A stretch of DNA of 64,000 bases from Eubacterium sp. (GCA_017406925.1 JAFQXO010000002.1:1-64000); one strand, 5' to 3'. Counted from the stretch's first letter, positions 1 to 9,289 are shown. The notes: a model not told the origin generated them from the letters alone. Program-made: numbers and translations.

Positions 1-2738
1 AATTCTTCTCTCTTTTCAAAGAACTCTTTATGCTCTCTATTTTGTTTTTCTTTTTCTTCTTTAGTCTCTTCGATTTCTTTATTGAGAGTTTCAATAAGAG
101 CTTTTGACTTTTCAACTTCCTCTGTGAAGTTTTTAATAGCATCTTCTCTAGCAGCAATTTCATCAGTGTTTTCGTTTGCGTTAGTCTCAACACCTTTCAG
201 TTCGTTTGTGAGAGATTCAACAGCCTCAATAGAAATGTTAATCTTTTCCATGATAAACTGATACTTCTGCTTAACGTTAGCAATCTCAATATTAATCTCA
301 TCAAGCGCAGCTTTCTTAGATGTTAGATCAGTCTGCATCTTTTCAAGTTCTTCATTTTTAGCCTTGATGCCAGAAGTAAGTTCTGTATCTCTAGTTTCTT
401 GACTTGATAATTTAGCACTTAATTCCTCAGCATCCTTCTTGATGTCGCTAATTTCAGATTCAATATTGTCATTCTCTTTATTTACATCAGCATACTCTGT
501 AACAAGATTTTCCTTATCCTGTGTAGCCTGTTTAAGATTAATTTCTAATGTGTTCTTTGTAAGTTGTTGCTCTTGAAGTGATTCATTGACCTTGTCAATC
601 TCTTCAGACACAGCGTTGATCTCACCACGTGTCGCTGCCTGCTCTTTCTCGATATCATTCTTTTCATCTTCGAGTTTTGCAATCTTATCTTCAAGTTCTT
701 CAATCTCTCGACGACGTCCCAAAAGGTTGCTGGCATTTTTAAATGTACCACCAGAGATAGATCCGCCGACATTTAGATACTCACCTTCGAGCGTAACGAT
801 TCTTACTTTGTAATCAAATTTCTTTTCGATCGCAATAGCATGGTCGATAGTATCGACAACCATTACTCGACCAAGCAAATATTTTGCAACACCTTCATAT
901 TCACCCTTAACATCCACAAGATCGCTGGCTACGCCAATGGCACCAATTTCATTCAGCGCTTTAGGCTCATTAAAATTGTCCTTATTCTTCATTGTGTTAA
1001 GAGGAAGAAATGTAGCACGGCCTAATTTATTTTGTTTAAGATGTGCAATAGTCTCTTTAGCAGTCTGTTCAGAATCTGTTACAACGTTTTGAATATTTCC
1101 ACCAAGTGCAGTTTCGATAGCTGTCTCATACTTTTTATCAACCTGAATGATGTCTGCGACAACGCCGACGATACCTTTCTTGGATTCTTTCAATTCCATA
1201 ACGCGCTTAACACTAGAGCCGTAACCTTCATATCTCTCAGTTAAGTTTCTAAGAGTTTCTAAATTAGACTTTGCTTTAGTATTCTTCGCTCTATTGTTAT
1301 TCCACTTCTCAGTCAAGTTGTTATTCTTGATTCTGAGTTCCTTTAATTTTTCTGTATAATCATCAAGAGATTTTGTGACAGTTTCGATGTCCTTGTTGAT
1401 TTCAATCAACTGTCCTTCAAACTGCGCGATGGCATTTTCCTTGCCCTCTTTCTTGCTCTGGAACTCAACCAACTTCTGGTCAATTTGAGACTTTCTGATA
1501 TTAATCTGTTCTAGCTTAGTGTCAAACTTTTCAATCTCAGTCTTTATAGACGCCTTAGAATTCATAATCTCAAGCGCTTCATTTCTATTATCTGAAATTT
1601 CAGTCTCAAGTTCCTGAATCTTCCAATTCAAGTTGTTAATCTCTTCATTTGCATCGCTCTGCTTTGCAATGACTTCGTTTAACTTGACTTCATTGTCATA
1701 CTTTTCCTGTTCAGATTCAGCAAGTTCCTTATTACGAGCTTCAATCTCGCTCTTAACAGAATCTATTCTCTGATTGATAAATGACTCATTACTTTTTGCT
1801 GAGTTAATTTGCTCTTTAATAACATTGATTTGTCCTTCAAACTTCTCAATGTTAAGAGTGGTCTCATTCAAAGTAACTGTTTTATCTTCAATCGACTTAT
1901 TTAGATTTTCAATAAGTTCTTCTAATTTTGTATAGTCATGCTTAATCTTTTCAAACTCTTCATTAGCGTTTGAAAAGTCATTGTTTGCAATCTCAAGCTT
2001 AGATGTGATATCTGAAATCTTATTCTTGATTTCATCCATCTCAATCAAGAACATATTCACATCATTCTGTTTTAAATTATCTTTTAATACTAAATATCTT
2101 TTGGCCTTCTCAGCCTGCTTCTCGAGTGGTCCAACCTGACGTTCAAGTTCTGACAAAATATCAGTCACACGAACAAGGTTCTGATTCTGGTCATTTAACT
2201 TCTTGATGGCTTCATCTTTTCTAGTCTTATACTTAACAATACCAGCTGCTTCATCAAACAACTCACGTCTATCTTCTGGTTTTGTACTTAGAATCTTATC
2301 AATTTGGCCCTGGCCAATAATAGAATATCCCTCTTTACCAATACCTGTATCGAAGAATAATTCATGAACGTCTTTCAAACGAACTTGAGTACCGTTAATC
2401 ATATATTCAGACTCGCCTGATCTAAACAATCTACGAGATACAGTTACCTCGTTATAATCAATATTTAACTGATGATCTGAGTTGTCAAAAGTAATAGCAA
2501 CATATGCGTAGCCCATTGGTTTTCTGTTTTCAGTTCCAGAGAAGATTACATCTTCCATCTTCGAACTACGAAGTTGCTTAACTTTCTGTGAACCCAGCAC
2601 CCATCTTACTGCATCCGCAATATTACTTTTACCAGAACCATTAGGTCCTACAATTCCAGTAATTCCGTTATGAAATTCTAAGTTAATCTTATTGGCAAAA
2701 GATTTAAATCCGTTGATTTCAATGTTCTTTAAATACAT
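1..2738 (-). CDS. smc: Chromosome segregation ATPase SMC (3' end beyond window)
   Basis: SMC dimers with ScpA and ScpB compact and segregate the chromosome. The N-terminal ATPase head is clear, with Walker A GPNGSGKSN at residues 31-39. Long heptad-rich coiled coils flank a hinge at roughly residues 500-680 that ends in a GGSISGGTF segment. The reading frame is open from the ATG to the window edge, about 912 codons. The usual length is near 1,190, so the second coil, Walker B and signature motif lie outside. The ATG follows AGAGGA and sits 10 bp after the rnc stop, so it is read from the acpP-rnc transcript. Its partners scpA and scpB lie at 27230-28556. Identification is very secure. Confidence 0.97.
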   Translation of the reverse strand, partial: MYLKNIEINGFKSFANKINLEFHNGITGIVGPNGSGKSNIADAVRWVLGSQKVKQLRSSKMEDVIFSGTENRKPMGYAYVAITFDNSDHQLNIDYNEVTVSRRLFRSGESEYMINGTQVRLKDVHELFFDTGIGKEGYSIIGQGQIDKILSTKPEDRRELFDEAAGIVKYKTRKDEAIKKLNDQNQNLVRVTDILSELERQVGPLEKQAEKAKRYLVLKDNLKQNDVNMFLIEMDEIKNKISDITSKLEIANNDFSNANEEFEKIKHDYTKLEELIENLNKSIEDKTVTLNETTLNIEKFEGQINVIKEQINSAKSNESFINQRIDSVKSEIEARNKELAESEQEKYDNEVKLNEVIAKQSDANEEINNLNWKIQELETEISDNRNEALEIMNSKASIKTEIEKFDTKLEQINIRKSQIDQKLVEFQSKKEGKENAIAQFEGQLIEINKDIETVTKSLDDYTEKLKELRIKNNNLTEKWNNNRAKNTKAKSNLETLRNLTERYEGYGSSVKRVMELKESKKGIVGVVADIIQVDKKYETAIETALGGNIQNVVTDSEQTAKETIAHLKQNKLGRATFLPLNTMKNKDNFNEPKALNEIGAIGVASDLVDVKGEYEGVAKYLLGRVMVVDTIDHAIAIEKKFDYKVRIVTLEGEYLNVGGSISGGTFKNASNLLGRRREIEELEDKIAKLEDEKNDIEKEQAATRGEINAVSEEIDKVNESLQEQQLTKNTLEINLKQATQDKENLVTEYADVNKENDNIESEISDIKKDAEELSAKLSSQETRDTELTSGIKAKNEELEKMQTDLTSKKAALDEINIEIANVKQKYQFIMEKINISIEAVESLTNELKGVETNANENTDEIAAREDAIKNFTEEVEKSKALIETLNKEIEETKEEKEKQNREHKEFFEKREE

Positions 2739-2748
2739 TATTTTTCCT

Positions 2749-3432
2749 CTAACCCTCTATGTCTTTCAAGGCGTTAAATGCTGCTTTCTGTTCGGCAGCC
2801 TTTTTATTTGGGCCAACGCCAGTGCCCACCGTCTTTCCATCGATTATAGCAGCAACTGTAAATGTCTTGTCATGATCAGGTCCTTTCTCATCTATAATCT
2901 TATATTCAAGTTCTCCTCGCTTAGTTTTTTCAACTCGTTCCTGCAAAATCGATTTGCTATCATTGAACAATCTCTTATGTTCAATATCATTCATAGCAAA
3001 TTTCATTATGAACTCTTCAGCTTTTTCATATCCGCCATCCAAAAAGATAGCCGCTATTAGAGCCTCGAATGCATCCGAAATAATCGAATCGCGATTTCTA
3101 CCACCTGAAGATTCCTCTCCCTTTCCTAAATAAAGAAAGTCAGGAAGCTTAACATCTCTTGCATCGCTTGCAAGTGTAGGTTCACATACAAGACTTGCTC
3201 TAAATTTCGTCATCTCACCTTCGTTCATATCCGGATAACTCTGATAAATAAATTTGCTGCTTACTACCTCTAAAACAGCATCACCTAAATACTCTAGTCT
3301 TTCATTGTCGAAGACATCCTTAGATGGATTTTCGTTAACGTATGAAGTATGAGTGAGCGCATTTACCAATAACTCTTTGTTATTAAAGGAATATTCAATT
3401 ATACTTTCTAGTTCTTCTATATTCGTATTCAT
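2749..3432 (-). CDS. rnc: Ribonuclease III
   Basis: Double-strand-specific endoribonuclease for rRNA and mRNA processing. The catalytic signature NERLEYLGDAVLE lies near residues 43-55, and the second acidic site sits in DAFEALIAAIFLDGG. A C-terminal double-stranded RNA-binding domain follows, from about residue 158 to 224. The length of 227 aa is normal. It lies between acpP and smc, a common Firmicutes order. The start ATG has an AAAGG site, and a 9-11 bp hairpin lies just upstream in the same transcript. Confidence 0.97.
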   Translation of the reverse strand: MNTNIEELESIIEYSFNNKELLVNALTHTSYVNENPSKDVFDNERLEYLGDAVLEVVSSKFIYQSYPDMNEGEMTKFRASLVCEPTLASDARDVKLPDFLYLGKGEESSGGRNRDSIISDAFEALIAAIFLDGGYEKAEEFIMKFAMNDIEHKRLFNDSKSILQERVEKTKRGELEYKIIDEKGPDHDKTFTVAAIIDGKTVGTGVGPNKKAAEQKAAFNALKDIEG

Positions 3433-3448
3433 AAATAACCTTTACATA

Positions 3449-3475
3449 GATTTAAGCCCATAGCGGGCTTAAAAT
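3449..3475 (-). other. Hairpin in the acpP-rnc spacer, possible processing site
   Basis: TTTAAGCCC at 3451-3459 pairs perfectly with GGGCTTAAA at 3465-3473 around a 5-base loop, and the pairing extends with a bulge. On the minus strand no T-run follows, so it is a poor terminator. It begins immediately after the acpP stop and ends about 17 bases before the rnc start. A leader structure or RNase processing site is possible. The function is inferred only. Confidence 0.5.
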
Positions 3476-3476
3476 C

Positions 3477-3704
3477 TTAAAGAGCCTTTTTTATTTTTTC
3501 GTAAGCGTCTTGGACAGTGACAATATCCTGTGCATCATCTGTAGAAACTTTAATGCCAAATTCATCTTCAATGCTCATGATAATCTCGAGTACATCAAGT
3601 GAATCAGCTCCCAAGTCATCTACAAACTTACTGTCTGCCGTAATAGTGCTTGGATCTAACTCAAGTACATCTGCAATTGCTTTAATCAATCTTTCGAGTT
3701 CCAT
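3477..3704 (-). CDS. acpP: Acyl carrier protein
   Basis: Small acidic carrier of fatty-acyl intermediates. The phosphopantetheine attachment site is Ser35 in GADSLDVLE. At 75 aa it is the standard length and has the usual four-helix pattern. The ATG follows a strong AGGAGG. It is 9 bp downstream of plsX, whose product uses acyl-ACP, so the two steps of phospholipid synthesis are co-transcribed. Confidence 0.98.
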   Translation of the reverse strand: MELERLIKAIADVLELDPSTITADSKFVDDLGADSLDVLEIIMSIEDEFGIKVSTDDAQDIVTVQDAYEKIKKAL

Positions 3705-3713
3705 AGTTTCCTC

Positions 3714-4733
3714 CTAATCGTTGAGATTCAATCTTTCCTTAATTTTATTATTCAAATCCAGTTCATTATAATCTATACACTGGAAGATAGAATTCTTTAT
3801 TTCTACTGCTTTGGAATTACCATGTGTCTTCATAAGTAGTCCTTTGAGTCCCAAAAGCGGAGCTCCACCATATTCCTTTATATCAAAAGCCTTCATACTC
3901 TTCTTAAACTGTTTTTTGATTAGAAGTGCACCAATCTTTGTTTTCAAGTTAGTTTTCAGCGTGTCAATAACAGTATTAAGAATCATAGCGCCAACACCTT
4001 CGTAAGTCTTTAGGATGGCATTGCCAACAAATGCATCGCACACAGCAATATCAACCTTTCCCTCAGGGATGTCTCTGGCTTCTATGTTTCCAACGAAATT
4101 GATTCCTTTTGCCTCTTTGAACATAGGAAATGCTTCTTTAGTAAGTGCGTTTCCTTTTTCTTCTTCAGTTCCTACAGAAACTAATCCTACTTTAGGATTT
4201 TCAAAGCCTAATATATTTTCCATATAGACCGTTCCTATCTGAGCGAACTGTAACAACATCGACGCTCTGACATCAACATTGGCACCGGCATCTAATAGTA
4301 ATACTGGTTTTTTCTTTGCCGTAGGCAATAATGGTGCAAACGGAGGTCTCTGTACTCCCTTGAGACGTCCAATCACTAAGTGACCACCCACTAAAACGGC
4401 ACCTGAACTACCTGCCGAAACCATACCATCTGCCTCGCCATGTCTAACCGCATACAAACATTTTACAAGCGATGACTCAGTCTTTTCTCTAATAGCTGTC
4501 ACTGGTGGTTCAGCCATATCAATTACATCAGGTGCATCAATTATTTCATACAAGTCTGAGTACTTTTCTATATCACCGTATTTTTTTAATTCGTCCTCAA
4601 TAAGTTTAGTCTGACCGACTAATTTTATAAAAACATTATCTTTTTCGCGTAATGCTTCGACAGCTCCTTTGACTGGTTCTTCAGGTGCATAATCACCACC
4701 CATACAATCAAGAGCTACTACTGTTTTAGCCAT
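3714..4733 (-). CDS. plsX: Phosphate acyltransferase PlsX
   Basis: Converts acyl-ACP and phosphate to acyl-phosphate, the donor for PlsY in phosphatidic acid synthesis. The family N-terminus (AVALDCMGGD-like), the AGSSGAVLVGG segment and the LLDAGANVD motif are all present. The start was set at the ATG at 4733, which has GGGAGG seven bases upstream; an in-frame start six codons earlier lacks such a site. The product is 339 aa, normal for the family. It heads a plsX-acpP-rnc-smc unit and has its own likely promoter. Confidence 0.96.
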   Translation of the reverse strand: MAKTVVALDCMGGDYAPEEPVKGAVEALREKDNVFIKLVGQTKLIEDELKKYGDIEKYSDLYEIIDAPDVIDMAEPPVTAIREKTESSLVKCLYAVRHGEADGMVSAGSSGAVLVGGHLVIGRLKGVQRPPFAPLLPTAKKKPVLLLDAGANVDVRASMLLQFAQIGTVYMENILGFENPKVGLVSVGTEEEKGNALTKEAFPMFKEAKGINFVGNIEARDIPEGKVDIAVCDAFVGNAILKTYEGVGAMILNTVIDTLKTNLKTKIGALLIKKQFKKSMKAFDIKEYGGAPLLGLKGLLMKTHGNSKAVEIKNSIFQCIDYNELDLNNKIKERLNLND

Positions 4734-4759
4734 AAAAAACCTCCCAGACATTCCAATAT

Positions 4760-4788
4760 ATTTTACTAAAAAAACCCTTTAAATTCAA
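4760..4788 (-). promoter_or_regulatory. Probable plsX promoter
   Basis: On the minus strand TTGAAT (4783-4788) and TAAAAT (4760-4765) are separated by 17 bases. A GGGAGG ribosome site and the plsX ATG follow. A short stem, ACCCTT/AAGGGT with a T7 tail (4774-4801), overlaps the spacer and could act as a second terminator for transcripts arriving from rpmF. Confidence 0.55.
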
Positions 4789-4810
4789 GGCAAACAAGGG
4801 TATTGAAGGC

Positions 4811-4855
4811 AATAAAATAAGACCAAGAATCAAATCCATGGTCTTACTTTATTTT
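4811..4855 (-). terminator. Hairpin terminator after rpmF
   Basis: A long stem of AATAAAATAAGACCA (4811-4825) with its near-perfect complement (4841-4855; one mismatch) lies downstream of rpmF. The A/T-rich arms give a U-rich tail in either direction. Confidence 0.7.
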
Positions 4856-4869
4856 CATATTTTTCAATA

Positions 4870-5052
4870 TTAATCTGCAACTGAAATAATTTCTTTTTTA
4901 TTATAACTACCGCATGACTTGCATACTCTATGCGGCATCATTAATGCTCCACACTTACTACATTTTACCAATGTAGGAGCAGTCATTTTCCAGTTTGCTC
5001 TTCTGCGGTCTCTTCTTCCTTTTGAAGACTTATTCTTAGGACAAATTGACAT
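4870..5052 (-). CDS. rpmF: 50S ribosomal protein L32
   Basis: Zinc-ribbon ribosomal protein L32. It begins MSICPKNKSSKGRRDRRRAN and has a four-cysteine zinc site, CSKCG followed by CKSCG. The start is the ATG at 5052 with GGGAGGTG eight bases upstream; a GTG three codons earlier lies inside the ribosome site and is rejected. The product is 60 aa, the normal size. It follows yceD by 20 bp, the conserved bacterial pairing. Confidence 0.97.
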   Translation of the reverse strand: MSICPKNKSSKGRRDRRRANWKMTAPTLVKCSKCGALMMPHRVCKSCGSYNKKEIISVAD

Positions 5053-5072
5053 GGAATACACCTCCCTTTTCC

Positions 5073-5597
5073 TTAATCATCTTGAGATTCATTATATAAT
5101 TCTAATAATTTTGCCATTCTAGGATCTCGTGGTTCGTTTTCACAGTCACAAGGTCCATCGTTGAGATTCTTGCCACACTCTTCACAAATGCCTTTGCAAT
5201 CTTCCTTGCAGAGAAATTTCATTGGAAAGTCTGCTAAAATCTCGTTTTTAATGAGAACATCTGTATTCAAAACATTATCTTCGATAAACACTAATTCATC
5301 CGGAGTCTGTTTTTGAATCTCTTCAATCTTCTCAAGTTGAATATCTTTCTTAAAGGATACTTCTGAAGTGTAGTCAATTTCATCAAGACATCTATCACAC
5401 GGAACCAACAAAGTAACTGTACCACTTAATACACAAGATATTATGTGATGACCTATATTGGTCAGTGTCAAATGTATGTTTGATTCTTTAACTTTGTACT
5501 CTTGACGCCCATTTTTAAGCGTTTCTGCTTCAAACGAAATATCTCTATCAAGAGCTGAATCTTCTTTTTCTACTAGTTCTTTTAAATCAATTAACAT
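5073..5597 (-). CDS. yceD: YceD family (DUF177) protein
   Basis: DUF177/YceD proteins are linked with 23S rRNA metabolism and almost always sit before rpmF, as here. Two cysteine pairs are visible: CDRC in the middle and a CKEDCKGICEECG cluster followed by CDC near the C-terminus, suggesting metal binding. The length of 174 aa is normal. A near-perfect promoter lies 29 bp upstream of the start. Its biochemical role is not known in detail. Confidence 0.9.
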   Translation of the reverse strand: MLIDLKELVEKEDSALDRDISFEAETLKNGRQEYKVKESNIHLTLTNIGHHIISCVLSGTVTLLVPCDRCLDEIDYTSEVSFKKDIQLEKIEEIQKQTPDELVFIEDNVLNTDVLIKNEILADFPMKFLCKEDCKGICEECGKNLNDGPCDCENEPRDPRMAKLLELYNESQDD

Positions 5598-5625
5598 AGC
5601 TTTACCCTTTAAAAGACACTAGAAC

Positions 5626-5654
5626 ATTATACATATACCCTTGTCCTTTGTCAA
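5626..5654 (-). promoter_or_regulatory. Consensus promoter for yceD-rpmF
   Basis: TTGACA (5649-5654), a 17-base spacer and TATAAT (5626-5631) on the minus strand, immediately downstream of the ackA stop. All 12 positions match the sigma-A consensus, so strong housekeeping expression is likely. Confidence 0.85.
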
Positions 5655-5658
5655 ACAC

Positions 5659-6849
5659 TTAACTTATAAGCGCTACAGTCTCTCTTGCAATGGCCAATTC
5701 TTCATTTGTTGGAATTACAAACACTTTAATAGGCGAATTTTCAGTCGAAATCATCATCTCCTCACCTCTTACATTATTGTGGTCATAATTTAGTTCAATA
5801 CCGAGATATTTTAATCTGTCGCACACTTTCTGTCTAACTAAAGGAGTGTTTTCACCTATTCCAGCAGTAAATACAATATCATCTACTCCACCTAGAATAG
5901 CAACATAAGCACCAATGAAGCGAACAATTTGAGTCACATAAACATCAATGGCAGTCATTGCAGCCTCGCTTCCTTCGCTGATAGCTTTAGTAATATCTCT
6001 AAAATCGCTTGAAATTCCGGAAAGACCGTATACTCCAGATTCTTTGTTTAAAATGTTTGTGACTTCGCAAACATTAATATTTTCTTTCTTAGCGATTACT
6101 TCTAAGATGCCAGGATCTATATCACCTGATCTAGTGCCCATGGCAATACCAGCTAAAGGCGTCAGTCCCATTGAAGTGTCTATACTTTCACCATCTTTAA
6201 CAGCACAAATACTTGCGCCATTACCAAGATGACAAACAATAGTTTTCAATTCTTCATATGGCTTATTCATTATTTCAGCAACACGTTTCGAAACAAAACT
6301 GTGTGATGTACCATGGAAACCATATCTTCTAATTTTGTAATTTCTATAATACTTGTAAGGAATCGCGTACAAATATGCACTCTCAGGCATCGTGTGATGG
6401 AATGCAGTATCAAAAACTGCAACATTTGGAGTGTCTGGCATATATTCTAAGCACGATTTAATACCAACTATATTTGCTGGATTGTGTAAAGGTGCTAACG
6501 GTACACACTCTTCAATTTTTGCAATAACATTGTCATCGATAATCACTGATTCTGTAAAATCTTCTCCACCGTGAACTATTCTATGTCCTACCGCAGATAT
6601 CTCTGACATATCAGAAATCACACCATTATCAGGATCTGTCAGTGCAGAAATTAATGTTGACATTGCCTCGCTGTGCGTAGGCATATCTACTTCTTTGGTA
6701 TATGAATCACCGTTGGATGGTTTGAATGTGAAACTACCATCGATACCGATACGTTCACAAAGGCCTTTTGCCTCAACAGATTCATCTTCAGAATTTATAA
6801 GTTGAAATTTCAGCGATGAACTACCGCAATTAATTACTAATATTTTCAT
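5659..6849 (-). CDS. ackA: Acetate kinase
   Basis: Makes ATP from acetyl phosphate and releases acetate. Family landmarks are the N-terminal NCGSSSLKF, HRIVHGG, FDTAFHHTMP, GFHGTSH, GNGASI and a late GIGENTPLVR. The start is the ATG at 6849 preceded by GAGG, giving 396 aa. An open frame reaching 34 codons further upstream runs into pta and is rejected. It follows pta by 7 bp, forming the classical acetate operon. Confidence 0.98.
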   Translation of the reverse strand: MKILVINCGSSSLKFQLINSEDESVEAKGLCERIGIDGSFTFKPSNGDSYTKEVDMPTHSEAMSTLISALTDPDNGVISDMSEISAVGHRIVHGGEDFTESVIIDDNVIAKIEECVPLAPLHNPANIVGIKSCLEYMPDTPNVAVFDTAFHHTMPESAYLYAIPYKYYRNYKIRRYGFHGTSHSFVSKRVAEIMNKPYEELKTIVCHLGNGASICAVKDGESIDTSMGLTPLAGIAMGTRSGDIDPGILEVIAKKENINVCEVTNILNKESGVYGLSGISSDFRDITKAISEGSEAAMTAIDVYVTQIVRFIGAYVAILGGVDDIVFTAGIGENTPLVRQKVCDRLKYLGIELNYDHNNVRGEEMMISTENSPIKVFVIPTNEELAIARETVALIS

Positions 6850-6856
6850 ATCATCC

Positions 6857-7852
6857 TCACTGTTCTTGTGCTTGAACTGCAGTAATCGCAACAACACCGA
6901 CAATATCCGTCGCACTACATCCACGTGACAAATCGTTGATTGGTTTCGCAATTCCTTGACATAGCGGGCCGTACGCTTGCGCTTGACCCAATCTCTCTAA
7001 CAATTTATAACCAGCATTTCCCGCATCAAGGTCTGGGAAAATAAGCACATTCGCTTTTCCTTCAATCTTGCTTTTAGGTGCCTTCATCTTTGCAATTTCA
7101 GGTACTACAGCTGCGTCAGTTTGAAGTTCTCCATCAATCAAATATTGTGGATATTCTTTTTGTGCGATTTTAGTAGCTTCTGTAACCTTTTCTACGTCTG
7201 GATGTGCTGCAGAACCATGAGATGAATGTGAAAGCATAGCCACTTTCGCTTTCTCACCAACCAAGTACTCAAAAGACTTTGCACTGCTTGCAGCAATGTC
7301 CGCCAACTGAGTTGGGTTAGGGTTTTGGTTTAATCCACAATCACCCATAACAAACACACCGTCTGCACCTAGTTCTTTGTTAGGAACACAAATCACAAAG
7401 AATGCAGATACCAGTTTACTTCCCGGTTTCGTCTTAATAATCTGCAATGAAGGTCTAAGTGTATTGGCAGATGAGTGACAAGCACCTGACACCACTCCGT
7501 CTGCATCGCCACAAACGACCATCATACAAGCAAAATACATATAATCACTCACAAGCAAAGCATATGCCTGTGTTTTAGTCATACCTTTTGCTTTTCTAAT
7601 CTTATATAACTTATCTGTATACTTTTTGGTTTTCTCGTATTCTCTTGGATTAATGATAGTTATGCCATCTAAATCATTTCCATTAGAATGTTCCTCTACC
7701 ATCTCATCAGTCGCAAGTATGATTACATCAGCAAAGTCTTCTTTAACAATCTGACTTGCAGCATCATAAACACGGCTATCCATGCCTTCCGGCAATACGA
7801 TAGTTTTCCTGTTTGTTTTTGCTTTTTCTTTTAATGAATTAATAAAGTCCAT
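6857..7852 (-). CDS. pta: Phosphate acetyltransferase
   Basis: Converts acetyl-CoA to acetyl phosphate. It is the short, single-domain form (331 aa) typical of Firmicutes, with KTIVLPEG near the N-terminus and the SGACHSSANT and FVMGDCG motifs. The start is the ATG at 7852 with an AAAGGG site; an upstream TTG is less likely. It is the first gene of pta-ackA and has its own promoter, divergent from tmcAL. Confidence 0.97.
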   Translation of the reverse strand: MDFINSLKEKAKTNRKTIVLPEGMDSRVYDAASQIVKEDFADVIILATDEMVEEHSNGNDLDGITIINPREYEKTKKYTDKLYKIRKAKGMTKTQAYALLVSDYMYFACMMVVCGDADGVVSGACHSSANTLRPSLQIIKTKPGSKLVSAFFVICVPNKELGADGVFVMGDCGLNQNPNPTQLADIAASSAKSFEYLVGEKAKVAMLSHSSHGSAAHPDVEKVTEATKIAQKEYPQYLIDGELQTDAAVVPEIAKMKAPKSKIEGKANVLIFPDLDAGNAGYKLLERLGQAQAYGPLCQGIAKPINDLSRGCSATDIVGVVAITAVQAQEQ

Positions 7853-7889
7853 ATAAATCCCTTTCAATTAAGTAATCACTTTAACACTT

Positions 7890-7918
7890 ATTATAAAACA
7901 TCTACTACCTTAAAACAA
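7890..7918 (-). promoter_or_regulatory. Probable pta-ackA promoter
   Basis: TTGTTT (7913-7918), a 17-base spacer and TATAAT (7890-7895) on the minus strand, 38 bp before the pta start. Confidence 0.7.
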
Positions 7919-7929
7919 TGTAACATTAT

Positions 7930-7958
7930 TTGAAAAGTAACTATACAAATGATAAAAT
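7930..7958 (+). promoter_or_regulatory. Probable tmcAL promoter
   Basis: TTGAAA (7930-7935), 17 bases, then TAAAAT (7953-7958). AAGGTG and the tmcAL ATG follow 27 bases later. Its -35 lies only 11 bp from the divergent pta -35. Confidence 0.7.
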
Positions 7959-7995
7959 GATGGACAGAATTATTATTAATTATTAAGGTGAATGT

Positions 7996-9213
7996 ATGGT
8001 TAATGTGGGCGTGATAGCGGAATTTAATCCGTTTCACAATGGACACAAATACATATTAGATAAAGCTAGAGAAGTTACACATGCAGACAATGTTGTTGTG
8101 GTTATGAGCGGCAACTATGTTCAGCGTGGAATTCCAGCTATATTTGACAAGTCATATCGTGCTGGTGCTGCTCTTTTAAACGGAGCGGATGCTGTTTTTG
8201 AACTACCATCTTACTTCTCTTTAACATCAGCTGAAACTTATGCCAGAGCAAATATCAAATATCTCGACAGTTTTGGTTGTATTGATTATGTTTGCTTTGG
8301 TTGTGAGACTGATAATATTAAGATTCTACCAATGCTGGCAAATATTCTTTACGATGAACCTACAGAATACAAATGTAATTTAAAGAAAAAATTACACGAT
8401 GGTTTATCGTTCCCAAAGGCTAGATCACTCGCACTTCAAGAATACTGTGAAGATAATAATTTGCTAAGCAAATACGAAGTTAAAGTTACACTTGCTTCAC
8501 CTAACAATATTCTTGCTATTGAATATTTGAAGGCAATAAAGTATTTTAATTCTTCGATGAAGCCTCTTGCTATTAAGCGTGTTGATTCCAATCACTCTCA
8601 AGAGATTCATATTAACATTGCCTCGGCAAGTTCTCTTAGAAAAGAAATTCTCAATAATTACAGTATTGATAAATATATTCCATATAATGTCAGCCACACT
8701 TATCGTACTGCTAAACCAATAACAATCAATGACTATGAACTATTGATAGGTTCGGCTCTTACTAATAAAAGTAAGTTTTCTGATATATATGGAATAAATA
8801 AAGATATGTCCAATCGTATCTACAAACTTAAACACGATTATAATGACCAGAAAGATTTCTATGAAAAAATGCAGTCAAAGAATTATACTTACGCTACTAT
8901 TTCAAGAAATATTTTAAATATTTTACTTGATTACAAAAAGGAAGATGTTAAGAGCATTATTAATGATGGATATATCAAGTATGCTAGGCTACTCGGTGTG
9001 AAACCTGCATCCAGTATCCTTACTGAGATTTCTAATAATTCTAGCATTCCAATAGTTGACAAACTATCTAAATACTATGTGAATTGTCCTGCTGACCAAA
9101 AGAAAATGTTAGCTAAGACAATTAAAGCTGATCACTTATATCGATTAGTATATATGACTAAATATAAAGAATTTAGGTTAAATGAATTCGAAAGACAAAT
9201 CATAAAAGTTTAA
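7996..9213 (+). CDS. tmcAL: tRNA(Met) cytidine acetate ligase TmcAL (YlbM family)
   Basis: TmcAL uses ATP and acetate to make N4-acetylcytidine at the wobble position of elongator tRNA-Met. The N-terminus GVIAEFNPFHNGHKY carries the HNGH nucleotidyltransferase motif (residues 14-17), followed by VVVMSGNYVQRG. The length of 405 aa matches the family. Start support is AAGGTG before the ATG. It is divergent from pta-ackA, the acetate-producing operon, which is suggestive but may be chance. Confidence 0.9.
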   Translation: MVNVGVIAEFNPFHNGHKYILDKAREVTHADNVVVVMSGNYVQRGIPAIFDKSYRAGAALLNGADAVFELPSYFSLTSAETYARANIKYLDSFGCIDYVCFGCETDNIKILPMLANILYDEPTEYKCNLKKKLHDGLSFPKARSLALQEYCEDNNLLSKYEVKVTLASPNNILAIEYLKAIKYFNSSMKPLAIKRVDSNHSQEIHINIASASSLRKEILNNYSIDKYIPYNVSHTYRTAKPITINDYELLIGSALTNKSKFSDIYGINKDMSNRIYKLKHDYNDQKDFYEKMQSKNYTYATISRNILNILLDYKKEDVKSIINDGYIKYARLLGVKPASSILTEISNNSSIPIVDKLSKYYVNCPADQKKMLAKTIKADHLYRLVYMTKYKEFRLNEFERQIIKV

Positions 9214-9220
9214 GGCATTA

Positions 9221-9269
9221 AAAAAACTATTTTTGAAAGTCGCAAATGACAAATCAAAAATAGTTTTTT
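9221..9269. terminator. Bidirectional terminator, tmcAL / UPF0210
   Basis: AAAAAACTATTTTTGA (9221-9236) pairs with its exact complement (9254-9269) between convergent genes, with a T-run on each exit side. Confidence 0.9.
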
Positions 9270-9289
9270 TATTTTGTATATAAATCTGT

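Noticed and set aside
4734..4869. FapR-type operator before plsX
   Set aside because: No inverted repeat resembling the FapR site was found in the gap; only hairpins and a plain promoter are visible.
6850..6951. N-terminal extension of acetate kinase by 34 codons
   Set aside because: The extension runs into pta and lacks the family sequence; the ATG at 6849 has a ribosome site and begins with the conserved KILVINCGSSS.
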